Below, one piece after another: positions 33,057 through 33,533 of a DNA stretch of 33,533 bases. Position numbers and translations under genes: made by a program. The stretch is from Phallusia fumigata. Its lineage: Eukaryota > Chordata > Ascidiacea > Phlebobranchia > Ascidiidae. The first letter of the stretch is position 1; every line of letters begins with the position of its first letter. The stretch covers positions 1 to 33,533 of the forward strand of contig QXVZ01007174.1 in assembly GCA_008931825.1 (NCBI GenBank). Direction: 5' to 3'. The notes below the pieces were generated by a model. The model saw nothing but the letters and a program-made list of their open reading frames with translations, was not told where the DNA came from and did no database searches.

Positions 33057-33189
33057 CTGCTTCAGCTTCAGCATATGAATTGACGAATGGCGAAAAAACA
33101 ATGGAATATTTCAGTTCTTGGAACGAGCTCCAGGTTTGACCATTTACAAGTTGTGTAAACAGAATTATAATCGACACCGTGGTGCTCAT
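33057..33189 (-). pseudogene. Truncated lectin receptor exon 1
   Basis: ATG at 33189 starts MSTTVSIIILFTQLVNGQTW, a signal peptide and CTLD start, then SSFQELKYSIVFSPFVNSY and AEAEAG, where similarity to B ends abruptly. The first conserved Cys and the ATVANVKT part are missing. The break falls at CAG|GTTAAA, which could act as a phase-1 donor, but the product would lack half of the first CTLD segment. The duplicated upstream flank starts at 33207. It is probably a remnant 5' end of another receptor gene. Confidence 0.55.
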
Positions 33190-33206
33190 ATCCACTGGTA
33201 AATGTT

Positions 33207-33533
33207 ATCCCAAACGGAATCTCTTTACTTTCAAAAAGCTACCCAAAATCTTATTTTATCTCAACACTTTCTGGGAGCATCTGCAATCACTAACACTATG
33301 TTTATCCTGCTTAACCTGGCAACTGTTACAACAATACACGTCAACAAGGATAATACACGTGGAGGATATTACATTATTGTAAAACAACAGAGAAGTGTTG
33401 TTTTTTCGCAAGCGATCTTTTGTACTCTAAATGATAGAAGGTACTGTGCCAGCAAACGTTTACTAGTTACCATAAAGCAAATTTATTTCAATGCTAACCC
33501 GCATTTCATAATAGGCGAAAAATTAATGTGTGC
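33207..33533. repeat. Receptor 5'-flank copy matching 8932-9290
   Basis: Directly upstream of the truncated exon 1 and running to the window end. See the partner copy right of the N at 8931. Confidence 0.75.

Noticed and set aside
1-33533. Bacterial operon, CRISPR array, tRNA or rRNA genes
   Set aside because: Exon-intron structure throughout, no regularly spaced short repeats, and no cloverleaf or rRNA core sequences noticed.

Overview
The window looks like AT-rich eukaryotic DNA from a compact invertebrate genome. Coding sequence is split into short exons with GT/AG borders and small introns, with no operons or Shine-Dalgarno sites. An ascidian tunicate (Ciona-like) is my best guess, from gene structure and haplotype-style assembly breaks; I cannot confirm the species. 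Almost every recognisable gene lies on the minus strand, so genes read right to left. All exon models come from reading splice signals and phases by eye.

The window is a tandem cluster of cell-surface receptors of one family, named A to H here from left to right. The standard layout is: exon 1, a signal peptide plus the first half of a C-type lectin-like domain (CTLD); exon 2, the second half of the CTLD; one or two Ser/Thr-rich stalk exons; a transmembrane (TM) exon; a short exon of 47-63 bp; and a last exon encoding a cytoplasmic tail with several tyrosine motifs. Ectodomain introns are all phase 1, the intron after the TM exon is phase 2, and the last is phase 1. The proteins are predicted type I lectin receptors with SH2-binding tails, often carrying Y-x-N-V and sometimes ITIM- or ITSM-like motifs. 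Several CTLDs keep a mannose-type EPN motif and WND. The plausible role is glycan-sensing immune-type receptors with varied signalling tails; this is inference.

Layout: 1-1550, unrecognised plus-strand exon-like frames. A (2400-3166), a relic. B (3736-6434), complete, nine tail tyrosine motifs. C (8041-8930) and D (10026-10932), each missing exons at an N. E (12056-18082) and F (19684-23343), complete genes with nearly identical ectodomain regions but unrelated TM and tail modules. G (25030-27765), a copy related to F with two frameshifts. H (29556-32950), where lectin exons are followed by what looks like an adhesion-GPCR module (a GAIN-like exon and a last exon with TM7). A truncated extra exon 1 lies at 33057-33189. 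E, F and G sit in a tandem array with a period of about 5.3 kb. Its intergenic copies carry, on the plus strand, a cysteine-rich frame resembling the end of a Ly6/uPAR domain.

Six single N bases mark assembly joins. Three are flanked by direct duplications (74 bp, about 0.3 kb and about 1.4 kb) that look like unmerged contig ends or two haplotypes. The other three sit exactly where receptor exons are missing. Several apparent duplications and 'broken' genes may therefore be assembly effects.
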